Below, in pieces: positions 21,490-28,748 of a stretch of DNA of 34,042 nt (positions are counted from its first letter, which is position 1; each line of letters starts with the position of its first letter). A model generated the notes under the pieces. The model was not told the DNA's origin. It ran no database searches and worked only from the letters and a program-made list of their open reading frames with translations. The DNA is from a virus. Made by a program: the position numbers and the translations under genes. The DNA lies in IMG/VR virus record IMGVR_UViG_3300027509_000028, positions 1 through 34,042 of that record. One strand, 5' to 3'.

Positions 21490-21513
21490 AGAAAGAGAGC
21501 AAACTCCCTTTCT
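21490..21513 (-). terminator. hairpin, possible terminator
   Basis: AGAAAGAGAG and CTCCCTTTCT pair over 10 bp with one mismatch around CAAA. No clean U-tract follows, so activity is uncertain. A smaller hairpin TTTTCC/GGAAAA lies at 21427-21444. The 205-nt gap 21382-21586 has no gene. Confidence 0.4.
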
Positions 21514-21586
21514 TTAGAGTTCTAAATATAAACAATTTTTTTGACAATAGCAACTACTTAGCAAATTATTTTTAATTTATTTTAAT

Positions 21587-21802
21587 TTAAGTTCCATATA
21601 GATTTAATAACTTTCTTCTCTTTTCTATTTCAGAATAGTTTATTCTTTGTTTGATTTCATATAATTTTAAAAAATCAAAGCAATCCTTAATACTTCCTTC
21701 AAATAAATTAATAACTAAAGGAGCTGTTTCTGGATCTAAAAGGTTTATTTGTGTATCTTGTAACTTATATGTATCATTTGCTATGTATATTAAATCTATC
21801 AT
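21587..21802 (-). CDS. small hypothetical protein
   Basis: 71 aa, MIDLIYIANDTYKLQDTQINLL..., a short strand-rich start and a charged helical end (KQRINYSEIEKRRKLLNLYG). Function unknown; adjoins the upstream gene with no gap. Confidence 0.6.
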   Translation of the reverse strand: MIDLIYIANDTYKLQDTQINLLDPETAPLVINLFEGSIKDCFDFLKLYEIKQRINYSEIEKRRKLLNLYGT

Positions 21803-22084
21803 TTATTTAGTTTTATTTAATAATTCAGGTTCTACAGCTGTTTTATTAATCTCAACAGAGTCTATAATGCCATCCATGTATAACCATCTAGTTAAAGAGT
21901 GAGCAGGCTCTAGTTTATTCATAGTTGCATTCTCTATCTTCTTCAGAGGCTTTTTAAACCTCACCAGAGATACTTTACCATTTAATTGGATAGAAGTCTT
22001 ATAATAAACATCTCCCATCTCAATCTTTTCAAATACAGCCAGAGGCTTCTGCTTGTATAATTCTTTTTTTATTTGTTTATTCAT
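21803..22084 (-). CDS. hypothetical protein
   Basis: 93 aa, basic; KPLAVFEKIEMGDVYYKTSIQLNGKVSLVRF suggests a small beta domain, followed by a helical end. Function unknown. Its ATG overlaps the stop of the 23-aa peptide upstream. Confidence 0.6.
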   Translation of the reverse strand: MNKQIKKELYKQKPLAVFEKIEMGDVYYKTSIQLNGKVSLVRFKKPLKKIENATMNKLEPAHSLTRWLYMDGIIDSVEINKTAVEPELLNKTK

Positions 22085-22152
22085 TTCTCTAATTTATTAT
22101 TAATGTTATGTAATTGGATAACTATTATTACTAGTAGTATTATTTTAATCAT
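22081..22152 (-). CDS. 23-aa hydrophobic peptide
   Basis: ATG 22152 overlaps the TGA of the frame before it, and its TGA overlaps the next ATG. MIKIILLVIIVIQLHN... is one membrane segment with a polar tail. The double coupling makes it credible; length alone would not. Confidence 0.35.
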   Translation of the reverse strand: MIKIILLVIIVIQLHNINNKLEK

Positions 22153-22276
22153 TCTTCTTCATTTTTTAATTCATTTAATGTGATCCAGTAATCTTCAAGT
22201 TCTTTTTCAAAAAGAAGATAACTAAGTGAAGGACTGAACCATTTTTTATTTAATTTAATTTTTAATTTTTTTTTTT
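22149..22276 (-). pseudogene. out-of-frame tail after an A11 run
   Basis: Just behind the stop of 22255-22554 an open frame without ATG reads KWFSPSLSYLLFEKELEDYW...TLNELKNEEE and ends at 22149-22151. It is one nucleotide out of frame with 22255-22554, and the two are joined by a run of 11 A (minus strand, 22276-22266). A single-base change in that run would fuse them. It may be a sequencing or assembly error in the homopolymer, a decayed fusion, or real slippage. Confidence 0.4.
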
Positions 22277-22554
22277 ATTATTAAAGCTTCTTTTAGACCT
22301 TTATCAAGGGCTTCTTCATAAGTATCCCAATAACCAGTATTCCACATTCTTGAGTGTTTGGTTATAATTCTATTTATCATCTTCTTTTCTGTACTTTCAG
22401 GATCTTCATAAATTATGTCATATGTATAACAAAAACTATTAGAATCTTCTCCTTCATAATTAATTATTACATTGATATAATCTTTATCTCTTAAGTTTTT
22501 TTGTAATTCAAATTTAGTTATCAATTCCTTATCCATTTCCAGAGTTTTTTTCAA
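22255..22554 (-). CDS. small protein with 'YEEALDKGLKEALI' C-terminus
   Basis: 99 aa. The C-terminal WDTYEEALDKGLKEALIIKKK is the same helix as in 309-719 and 20209-20628, so it is a shorter member of that family. The N-terminal half is different and acidic. It overlaps the end of the nuclease gene upstream by 26 nt. See the note on the A11 run after its end. Confidence 0.65.
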   Translation of the reverse strand: MKKTLEMDKELITKFELQKNLRDKDYINVIINYEGEDSNSFCYTYDIIYEDPESTEKKMINRIITKHSRMWNTGYWDTYEEALDKGLKEALIIKKKIKN

Positions 22555-24364
22555 AGTGAAGTAAATCCTCTACTTCTTCAAAAAGGTAGTCATATTCATA
22601 ATCTGTCTCCAAACCATCCTCAGGATCTGGGATATGGGTAAACTTGAGGTTTCTAATAGTGAAGCCAAATTCAGAAAGCATCCATGCATACAGACTTCCT
22701 TGAAGGCGGTAGTGGTTATAGTTGCAGTCATCTAGCGTATCTAATGGAAACTCCATAGATTGGAAGTCATTAAATTTTTTAATCTTTTTATTTGTATTAT
22801 GTGTTTTAATATAATTTTTACTAAATAAATAAGTTTTTTCTTCTCCTTCTACAGCTAAACATTTTGTAGGAACTGTTTTAACTTTTTCTATATTTTTAAT
22901 ATATCTAGATTTAGAATATTTATTATTTTTAGTATTTATTAAATCATTATAGTCTTTATTTCTACATAAAAATGGATTTATATCAGGTGTAAAATTTACA
23001 CTATATCCTTTAAATTGTTTTCCAAACCCAGTTCCATTATAATTAATAGTTGTAGGTTTTAAACCTAATGAAGATACTATATTAGAAACGTCTTTTGCTT
23101 GTAGCTTACTTGTAGTTTGCATTACACATCTTTTTCTATTTCTATTAAAATAACCATCTCCATCCATATAACCTCTCAATAAATCTAATCTTTGTTTATA
23201 TGATGCGGTTAAATATAAATCTGGAACATGTTTATTATTTAAAACATTTAATTTTATAAGATGTTTTCTTATATTATATATAGTTCTTGATTCAGCTTTA
23301 TCATTATATTGATTATGATTATGAGAAGTAGAATAACCTCTATTATGTATTTCTTTCCATATATCATCATTTATACAAGTAATAGTTCCACATGTTCTAT
23401 TACCATCAGCAAGCCAAAGTCCTAAAACATAAGGATCTATTGGGAGCTTTTTATTAGAAAATTCAGGGTAAGCACAATTTATAGCTAATGTATTGCCTTT
23501 AAAGTTGAATAACTCTTCAGTAGTTAATTCTATCTCTTTTTTTTCTTTTTTACCACTTTCATATACTACCCATTTATGTTCATGATCAGCTACTATACTA
23601 TCATTAGTATCAAAAGTTATTTTATAACAGGGATTATAATGAACATCAGATACATGTTTAACTTTAGTAATTTTACCATTTCCATTAAATATGTTATCTC
23701 CTACTATTATATTTTCTATTTTTTTAAATCCTATATCAGTTGGAATTAAAGTTCCTAATTCTAAACCCTTATAATCATCAATGTCAATGAATCTAACGTC
23801 TTCTACAGTTTCAATCCATACTTTGTCGGCAGTACCTGCTAGCTTATATGGATCATTCCATATAAGCAACTCTGGATAATACCCGTCTTTCAACTCATAC
23901 AAATTATTAACAAGAGATTGATTCTGACTAGTAACTTCTACACTCTTTTGAATTACCTTTACTTCTTTATTAGTAAAAGGATTTATTTGGGTCTTCTTAC
24001 TATAAGATAGCGCTTCTTGTGAATCGTGGTACTTATTACCTTTCTTAATAGCTTTTTTATTTATGCCTTTCCATTTTCCTGTAATCTCATTCATCTTTTC
24101 TAACACATCTGACATCTCACCCCCTAGTTCTTTTGTATATGCATGAGCACATGCGGCTATTAGGTTATGATCATATGGAGGTGAAAAGCATGATTTAACT
24201 TCAGAAAAAGTATCAGGCATTAGTTCTTCATATGCTTTATAAGCAGACCAGAACTTTGGATTAAATTTAATCTTATACTTACTTATTAGTTTTGTAACAG
24301 AAGTGTATATAACATCTCCTTTATTGTAAGTATGACTTTTTTGAGAAAACTCTATTTTTTTCAT
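22529..24364 (-). CDS. PD-(D/E)XK nuclease interrupted by an intein
   Basis: 611 aa from ATG 24364; an in-frame ATG at 24391 adds nine AT-leader residues. The host protein is a RecB/Cas4-like exonuclease: LAGTADKVWIE (175-185) carries the first Asp and DIDDYK (194-199) is the D-x-K core, continued after the intein by TNKKIKKFNDF. A helix with YRLQGSLYAWMLSEFGF follows, as in phage exonucleases where Q-xxx-Y aligns DNA. Residues 200-523 are the intein. Excision would give about 287 aa. Such nucleases act in DNA processing or recombination, and inteins often sit at their catalytic centres. It is the first gene left of the strand switch. Confidence 0.85.
   Translation of the reverse strand: MKKIEFSQKSHTYNKGDVIYTSVTKLISKYKIKFNPKFWSAYKAYEELMPDTFSEVKSCFSPPYDHNLIAACAHAYTKELGGEMSDVLEKMNEITGKWKGINKKAIKKGNKYHDSQEALSYSKKTQINPFTNKEVKVIQKSVEVTSQNQSLVNNLYELKDGYYPELLIWNDPYKLAGTADKVWIETVEDVRFIDIDDYKGLELGTLIPTDIGFKKIENIIVGDNIFNGNGKITKVKHVSDVHYNPCYKITFDTNDSIVADHEHKWVVYESGKKEKKEIELTTEELFNFKGNTLAINCAYPEFSNKKLPIDPYVLGLWLADGNRTCGTITCINDDIWKEIHNRGYSTSHNHNQYNDKAESRTIYNIRKHLIKLNVLNNKHVPDLYLTASYKQRLDLLRGYMDGDGYFNRNRKRCVMQTTSKLQAKDVSNIVSSLGLKPTTINYNGTGFGKQFKGYSVNFTPDINPFLCRNKDYNDLINTKNNKYSKSRYIKNIEKVKTVPTKCLAVEGEEKTYLFSKNYIKTHNTNKKIKKFNDFQSMEFPLDTLDDCNYNHYRLQGSLYAWMLSEFGFTIRNLKFTHIPDPEDGLETDYEYDYLFEEVEDLLHFEKNSGNG
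22796..23767 (-). mobile_element. intein with LAGLIDADG homing endonuclease
   Basis: 324 aa. The N-terminal splicing block is GLELGTLIPT...GFKKIENIIVGDNIF, the middle contains two LAGLIDADG motifs, LGLWLADG (host residues 314-321) and LLRGYMDGDG (395-404), and the C-terminus is YLFSKNYIKTHN followed by Thr as the +1 residue. Position 1 is Gly rather than Cys or Ser, which suggests a non-class-1 splicing route. It is inserted between the catalytic Lys and the following Thr. Confidence 0.85.
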
Positions 24365-24428
24365 GTATATAATATAATAAATTATACACATTTATTTACT
24401 TAAAAGTATAAGAAATTTATACAAGTCC

Positions 24429-24459
24429 TTGGTTATTCCATATTTTTTTCTTATCTTTG
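24429..24459 (+). promoter_or_regulatory. Bacteroidota-type promoter of the plus-strand module
   Basis: TTGG (24429-24432), a 19-nt spacer and TATCTTTG (24452-24459) give a near-perfect -33/-7 match. The expected start is near 24465, a few nt before ATG 24469, so the first mRNA is almost leaderless. The rest of the divergent region 24392-24428 shows no second strong promoter for the nuclease gene. Confidence 0.7.
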
Positions 24460-24468
24460 TATATCATT

Positions 24469-24867
24469 ATGATTAGAAAAGTAAAAGATACATTAAAATT
24501 TAAAGAAGAGAGAAATTTTATAGAAAAAACTATAGATATATATACTGCTATATTTATGGATACCCATTTAACAGCAAAAGAAAGATCATATTTTACTGAA
24601 TTAGTTCTTTTAAACAAACAAGGTATTAATCTCTTAAGTAGGAAAGCTAATGAAACTTTAACTGAAAAATTAGGCTTTCATAAAAAAAATGATAGAGGAA
24701 TATGGATATATAGAGGTAAGTTAAAAGAAAAAGGCTGGTTAATTAAAACAAAAGAGAATATTAAACTTTTACCAGTGTTTGATTTTAAAAACAAAGAGAT
24801 AGATACATTCTTCTTTAATGTAAACATTAGTTATGAGCAGAACACAAAAGAAAACAATAACAGATAA
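24469..24867 (+). CDS. hypothetical protein, winged-helix-like
   Basis: 132 aa. A TTG four codons earlier (24457) lies inside the promoter, so ATG 24469 is taken as the start. Residues 30-95 (LTAKERSYFTELVLLNKQGINLLSRKAN... TEKLGFHKKNDRGIWIYRGKLKEKGWLIK) read like a helix-turn-helix with a wing, a plan known from conserved head-region genes of crAss-like phages. First gene of the plus-strand operon; a regulator or DNA-binding role is inferred. Confidence 0.65.
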   Translation: MIRKVKDTLKFKEERNFIEKTIDIYTAIFMDTHLTAKERSYFTELVLLNKQGINLLSRKANETLTEKLGFHKKNDRGIWIYRGKLKEKGWLIKTKENIKLLPVFDFKNKEIDTFFFNVNISYEQNTKENNNR

Positions 24868-25072
24868 AATAATAGAAGCAGAAGTTGAATTCTTCAAAAA
24901 AGAAGTAAGGGATGCTAGTTATTTAATAATCACTCCTTATGTATACACTGAGTTACTGCAAGAGATGGGATTAAGTATATCTGATAATATTTGTCATTAT
25001 ATGGGCCTTACACTTGCTATAGTTCCAGACCCTGATTGTTTAGGTTTAGATAATGAGATTATTATACTTTAA
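24833..25072 (+). CDS. hypothetical protein
   Basis: 79 aa: charged helical start (KTITDKIIEAEVEFFKKEV) then a small alpha/beta part (ASYLIITPYVYTELLQEMGL). The layout resembles the terminal part of capsid-related small proteins but no family is recognised. Overlaps the upstream gene by 35 nt. Confidence 0.6.
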   Translation: MSRTQKKTITDKIIEAEVEFFKKEVRDASYLIITPYVYTELLQEMGLSISDNICHYMGLTLAIVPDPDCLGLDNEIIIL

Positions 25073-25074
25073 AA

Positions 25075-25425
25075 ATGGATTTAAAGACAATACTGAAAAG
25101 AGTAGCAATAAAAGAAAGAATTGATGAAGAGTCTGTAAAAATTGCTTATAATCATTTTATTAAAGAACTAAAGTTAAAGTTAACTTCAGATGAAATGCCT
25201 AAAGTTCTAATTCATAATTTTGGAACTTTTTCAGTATCTTTAAATAGGTTAGAGTCTATGATGAGATTCCATATAAAAAGATACTTAAATAGAAAGTTAT
25301 CTAAATCTCATTTAAAAGAACTACTTACTCCAATGTTTGAAGTAAGAAGAAGATTAAAACAAGAACAAGAATATAAAAATGAAAAAAACAAAAACAACAG
25401 TAGAAAGAAAAACAAGTTCAAATGA
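25075..25425 (+). CDS. HU/IHF-like DNA-binding protein
   Basis: 116 aa. The start (DLKTILKRVAIKERIDEESVKIAYNHFIKELKLKL) is the N-terminal helical dimer part of the HU/IHF fold and KVLIHNFGTFSVS (43-55) is the conserved turn into the DNA-binding arms. The arm region is replaced by basic residues, and the C-terminus is a long Lys/Arg tail (VRRRLKQEQEYKNEKNKNN). crAss-like phages carry IHF-like genes near their head genes, in agreement. It probably bends or packs phage DNA. Confidence 0.75.
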   Translation: MDLKTILKRVAIKERIDEESVKIAYNHFIKELKLKLTSDEMPKVLIHNFGTFSVSLNRLESMMRFHIKRYLNRKLSKSHLKELLTPMFEVRRRLKQEQEYKNEKNKNNSRKKNKFK

Positions 25426-25874
25426 GCAAAAAGAAAATAAAAGAACAGCTAAACATGGATGCCCTTCCGGAAGATGTGGCATCAGAACTAATAGAGAAAA
25501 TTCAAGAAAAACTAGATCCAGAAGCTATACAACGACTCCTATCCCAAGGAGTGGATCCTAGACAGATAGTAAAAAAGCCTTACGTTAAAGCAGAGGACGG
25601 GCCTTTACCAGTTACTAAAAAACAATATATAGGAGTTAAAGTGACACCAGAAAATAGAAATCAATTAATGGTTGATTTAAGAGCTGAACTAATAGTGAAT
25701 CTACAAAAGAATCCAGATGTTCCTATTGACTCAGATCATTTAGATAAAGTATGTAAGGAATATATACTTAGAGAACAAAAGCATGAAAGAGCTTTTAATA
25801 AAGGAAAAGAAACATATTGGTATAAAGGAGAACCTTACCAAGTATTATATAGAGTAATAAACCCAGAAGATTAG
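25422..25874 (+). CDS. hypothetical protein, conserved-looking
   Basis: 150 aa, helical start with SELIEKIQEKLDPEAIQRLLSQGVDPRQIVKK, followed by a basic, mixed domain (TKKQYIGVKVTPENRNQLMV; KGKETYWYKGEPYQVLYRV). No family recognised. Overlaps the HU-like gene by 4 nt. Confidence 0.65.
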   Translation: MSKKKIKEQLNMDALPEDVASELIEKIQEKLDPEAIQRLLSQGVDPRQIVKKPYVKAEDGPLPVTKKQYIGVKVTPENRNQLMVDLRAELIVNLQKNPDVPIDSDHLDKVCKEYILREQKHERAFNKGKETYWYKGEPYQVLYRVINPED

Positions 25875-26101
25875 TGAAAAATTTATATTTATTAGAAACA
25901 GCATTAGAACAAATAGAAGCAGAGATATCAACTGATATAGCAAAGATCAAAGTATACTTAGATGATCCATCAGCAACACCTGAGGAGCAGGATCCAGTAT
26001 ATGCAATACATGAAGTACTACATCATATAGCTAATCATATAATAGCTAAAGAGTCTGCAGAAAATTTAATTAAACAATTCAAAGAATCAACAGATGAGTA
26101 A
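25874..26101 (+). CDS. small acidic helical protein
   Basis: 75 aa, GTG start overlapping the upstream TAG by one base. ALEQIEAEISTDIAKIKVYL and HEVLHHIANHIIAKESAENL are amphipathic helices. Function unknown; overlaps the next gene by 8 nt. Confidence 0.6.
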   Translation: MKNLYLLETALEQIEAEISTDIAKIKVYLDDPSATPEEQDPVYAIHEVLHHIANHIIAKESAENLIKQFKESTDE

Positions 26102-26333
26102 ATTTAGCTTAAATAGAGAAGAAGCAAACAAAGATAGTGAAAATAATACTACTATAAGTGTTCTTGCAGTATTATCACAGTTACTTCATGATGCTTATGA
26201 AGGTAGAGTAAAACCTGATAACAAAGGAGACAAAGGAACAATAAGAGAGTCTTTAGACAATATGCCTTTTATAAGAATGCTCCAAACAGAAATAGGAGAT
26301 ATATTAGGTAAAAACATTAAAGACTATGAGTAG
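26094..26333 (+). CDS. small acidic hypothetical protein
   Basis: 79 aa, polar start and two helices (ISVLAVLSQLLHDAYEGRV; FIRMLQTEIGDILG). Function unknown. It overlaps the next small gene by 8 nt. Confidence 0.6.
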   Translation: MSKFSLNREEANKDSENNTTISVLAVLSQLLHDAYEGRVKPDNKGDKGTIRESLDNMPFIRMLQTEIGDILGKNIKDYE

Positions 26334-26505
26334 AATAAATGCAAGTTTAATTTACATATCAAGAGATCTTTTAAAAATAAGAGAAGAATACATAAGTCAA
26401 AAAAATATTGCTTATGCAAGATCTATTAATAATATATTAATACCATTAGAAGAATTTTTAGAAAAACTAGAAGATGAACAAATATCAAAAACAATTAGTA
26501 AATAA
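26326..26505 (+). CDS. 59-aa helical protein
   Basis: ATG 26326, stop 26503-26505: MSRINASLIYISRDLLKIRE... LIPLEEFLEKLEDEQIS. Two amphipathic helices. Overlaps both neighbours (8 and 32 nt), as typical of this operon. Confidence 0.55.
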   Translation: MSRINASLIYISRDLLKIREEYISQKNIAYARSINNILIPLEEFLEKLEDEQISKTISK

Positions 26506-27070
26506 TTTCATAGGTTTTGTAGATGATGATTCTCCAATAAAGGAATACAATTTATATGAATTCCCTGAGAATTATATTTTAATAAGACTATTTACCTATA
26601 ATCCAGAAATAAAAGAAGGAGAAGGTATTATAACAGACTTTGAAGGAACTAAGACAACATCTGAGGCTGAATTCAGATTAATACCTTATGGTAAAGTATT
26701 AGCTAATACAGTAGGCCCAACAGACTGGTATACTGCCTTAGCTCCAGGAGATATGATCTCTGTCCCTGATGAATTATCAGGAGTTCAAATTAATCCTAAA
26801 TGGGTACAATTTAAAGAACTAATGAAAGAAAGACCGGCTCCCATGACTACATATGAACCACCACAGCTTTTAGGTAAAATACAAGCTTGGGAAAGATATG
26901 CATTTTCAGGAGCTAAATTAAAAGAGGATAGAGATGAAAATGATTTTTATACTTTTTTAATACCTCATTCATTTATAACAGCAAAAGTAAATAAGAATGT
27001 TCTTAAAAAAACTGCAAAAAGTTTGGTCTCAGCTAGTAAGGTTAAAATGGCAACATCTAATAAGTCCTAG
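26474..27070 (+). CDS. GroES-like fold protein, possible head-folding co-chaperonin
   Basis: 198 aa. The order of strands matches the GroES barrel: ENYILIRLFTYNPE (32-45), EGIITDFEGT (50-59, the mobile-loop side), FRLIPYGKVLANTVG (67-81) and LAPGDMISVPDE (89-100); GDxIxVP resembles the 'vGDxVlf' strand. T4 gp31 is the classic phage GroES-like factor for capsid folding. The C-terminal 100 residues (KELMKERPAPMTTYEPPQLLGKIQAW..., then Lys/Ser-rich) are extra. The match is by pattern; it could be another small barrel. Confidence 0.5.
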   Translation: MNKYQKQLVNNFIGFVDDDSPIKEYNLYEFPENYILIRLFTYNPEIKEGEGIITDFEGTKTTSEAEFRLIPYGKVLANTVGPTDWYTALAPGDMISVPDELSGVQINPKWVQFKELMKERPAPMTTYEPPQLLGKIQAWERYAFSGAKLKEDRDENDFYTFLIPHSFITAKVNKNVLKKTAKSLVSASKVKMATSNKS

Positions 27071-27353
27071 AAAATGGGGACATGTAGTAGAGGCTAAGAA
27101 GTTAGAAAAGTTAGAAAAAGAAGAGGGTTTACCTCTTCACTTAGAAGAACTTATAAAATACAGAAAGACAAGACCAGGTTGTAAAGCATGTGTAGAAAAA
27201 GGATTTTGTGATCATTGTGGCTGTAGTATACCAGCAGCAATGTATGTTCCTGACAATGAATGTTCAGGAGGTCATTGGGATTCTTTTCCTGACTTTGATA
27301 AAGGAATCTGGGATAATTATAAAGAACAATATGATATAACAATAACAATTTAA
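26997..27353 (+). CDS. zinc-finger-like protein with basic N-terminus
   Basis: 118 aa; ATG 26997 lies 74 nt inside the GroES-like gene. The core KWQHLISPRKWGHVVEAKKLEK... precedes a treble-clef-like Cys pattern: PGCKACVEKGFCDHCGC (61-77) and ECSGGHWDSF (88-97). The same order is known to me from crAss-like phage proteins of unknown role. The first 16 residues encoded before KWQH may be an artefact of start choice. Confidence 0.65.
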   Translation: MFLKKLQKVWSQLVRLKWQHLISPRKWGHVVEAKKLEKLEKEEGLPLHLEELIKYRKTRPGCKACVEKGFCDHCGCSIPAAMYVPDNECSGGHWDSFPDFDKGIWDNYKEQYDITITI

Positions 27354-27355
27354 TA

Positions 27356-27769
27356 ATGACACATACAGAAAAGATTACAAAAATTAGATCAGACTTTGAA
27401 AGACTCTATGTAAACTTAGGAGATGTAAAAGACAAATCCTCTACTAAGTTTCAATTTAAATATAATGGAGATACTCCTATTGAAGGATTAGAGAAAACAT
27501 GTGGTTGTACAGCAGATTTAGTATACAACCCTAACACTAAAATTATCAGTGGTACATTGAATTTAAATGAAAATCCTAATAATATAAATCAACCTGAAAA
27601 GTTTAAAGATTTTGAAAAAAACATAAGAGTATACTTTGAACCTAATGTTCCTAGTCATACAGTGACTAACTACATTAGAAAAACAAATACAAATAAGATT
27701 ATAGTTAATTTAAAATTAAAAGGTACATTAGAATATTTACCCGTTCCTAATGCTCCAGTTAAATTATAA
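27356..27769 (+). CDS. DUF1573-like Ig-fold protein
   Basis: 137 aa. TKFQFKYNGDTPIEGLEKTCGCT (30-52) has the DUF1573 signature 'F.f.N.G..pl.i..v..sCGCT', followed by an Ig-like set of strands and the end VNLKLKGTLEYL ('i.L.l.G.v'). No signal peptide is present, so the protein stays in the cytoplasm or virion. A virion surface or host-binding role is possible. It precedes a strong terminator, so it ends the first part of the operon. Confidence 0.6.
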   Translation: MTHTEKITKIRSDFERLYVNLGDVKDKSSTKFQFKYNGDTPIEGLEKTCGCTADLVYNPNTKIISGTLNLNENPNNINQPEKFKDFEKNIRVYFEPNVPSHTVTNYIRKTNTNKIIVNLKLKGTLEYLPVPNAPVKL

Positions 27770-27783
27770 TATATCTCTCCCCT

Positions 27784-27825
27784 GGAATATTTAGAAAGGC
27801 TGTCCTAGTCTTTCTTTATATTCCT
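27784..27825 (+). terminator. intrinsic terminator or processing hairpin
   Basis: GGAATAT (27784-27790) and ATATTCC (27818-27824), then AGAAAG/CTTTCT (27793/27810), form a long stem with a small internal TT/TT loop and an 11-nt loop; TTTATTTAA follows. It divides the plus-strand operon between the DUF1573-like gene and the next set. Confidence 0.7.
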
Positions 27826-27840
27826 TTATTTAAATAGATT

Positions 27841-28035
27841 ATGAAAAAAGCTAAAGAGTATATAAAAAACAATGTATTTTCTATAGAGAATAGATACGGA
27901 GTACATACAGTAGTTTATGATGAAGAGGTTACGAAAGCTATAGAAATAGCTTATTTAGAAGGTAAATTAGAAAATGAACTTCATCCTTTAAATATATCAG
28001 GATGGAAAAAAGAAATTAATAAGTTATTAGAATGA
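27841..28035 (+). CDS. small helical phage protein
   Basis: 64 aa: MKKAKEYIKNNVFSIENRYG..., with YDEEVTKAIEIAYLEGKLE, the helix seen in other small phage proteins ('AIEIAxxxG'). Function unknown. First gene after the terminator; its TGA overlaps the next ATG. Confidence 0.6.
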   Translation: MKKAKEYIKNNVFSIENRYGVHTVVYDEEVTKAIEIAYLEGKLENELHPLNISGWKKEINKLLE

Positions 28036-28169
28036 CAAATTACCAAAAAATAACAATAAGGAGACTGTTTAACCAGTTTAAAGAGTCATCAACAATATTA
28101 ACAGAAGAGGACATTTATTATCACATAAAAGATCATGTAATAAGAATGGACTATAAAAAACATTACTAA
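28032..28169 (+). CDS. 45-aa basic peptide
   Basis: MTNYQKITIRRLFNQFKESS... with ILTEEDIYYHIKDHVIRMD, helical and basic. ATGA overlap with the previous gene and 1 nt gap to the next support it. Confidence 0.5.
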   Translation: MTNYQKITIRRLFNQFKESSTILTEEDIYYHIKDHVIRMDYKKHY

Positions 28170-28170
28170 T

Positions 28171-28401
28171 ATGAAAATATCATTAGATCTTGAAGCTAAG
28201 AGTATCTTAGTGGAAAGAGAATCAACATTAGGAGCATTAGTTGCTTTAGCAAAAAAGTTAGATAAAGAAGGGTGGGAAGACTTCACTATAGAATCTATTC
28301 CAAGTTTTGGCGATTTTCTCTCTAACGAAAATTTACAAGAAGATCCTTTAGAAGGATTTAGATGTTTAGGAACAGATTTTAACTCAAACAATAAAGCATG
28401 A
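28171..28401 (+). CDS. small hypothetical protein
   Basis: 76 aa, acidic, helical start (VERESTLGALVALAKKLDKEGWEDF) and polar end. Function unknown. Overlaps the SET gene by 4 nt, so it may be translated with it. Confidence 0.6.
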   Translation: MKISLDLEAKSILVERESTLGALVALAKKLDKEGWEDFTIESIPSFGDFLSNENLQEDPLEGFRCLGTDFNSNNKA

Positions 28402-28748
28402 GTTATAAACCCTTACCTCCAAATTTAACTATTAAGTCTAGTCCTATTGAAGGGCTAGGCTTATTTGCTAAACAAACTATCCCTAGTAAAGAACTTTATT
28501 TAGGAGTAACTCATTTATTTATAAAGGAATATAATCAATTAGAAAGAACACCATTAGGAGGTTTTATAAACCATTCAAAAAAACCTAATTGTGAAATAAG
28601 ACAAGTATTAGATTATGACAATTTAGAAGTACATGAGCTAGTTACTTTAAGGTCTATAAAAAAAGGAGAAGAGTTATTTGTAAACTATGACAATGCTTTA
28701 ATACGTCACACTAAAGATGAATATAAAGAAGTAAATTGGAAAAATTAG
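28398..28748 (+). CDS. SET-domain protein (putative protein-lysine methyltransferase)
   Basis: 116 aa, a minimal SET domain. IKSSPIEGLGLFAKQTIPS (12-30) is the 'I..S.i.GlGlFA...I' start with the GxG of S-adenosylmethionine binding; GGFINHSKKPNCEI (54-67) is the NHS...NC core; SIKKGEELFVNYD (86-98) is the 'GEEL...Y' end with the catalytic Tyr97. The Cys-rich post-SET motif is absent. The target could be a phage or host protein. SET genes occur in large viruses; here it lies in the packaging module next to a thioredoxin-like gene. Confidence 0.8.
   Translation: MSYKPLPPNLTIKSSPIEGLGLFAKQTIPSKELYLGVTHLFIKEYNQLERTPLGGFINHSKKPNCEIRQVLDYDNLEVHELVTLRSIKKGEELFVNYDNALIRHTKDEYKEVNWKN

Noticed and set aside
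24457-24468. TTG start four codons upstream of 24469
   Set aside because: It lies within the -7 box of the promoter and would precede the expected transcription start.
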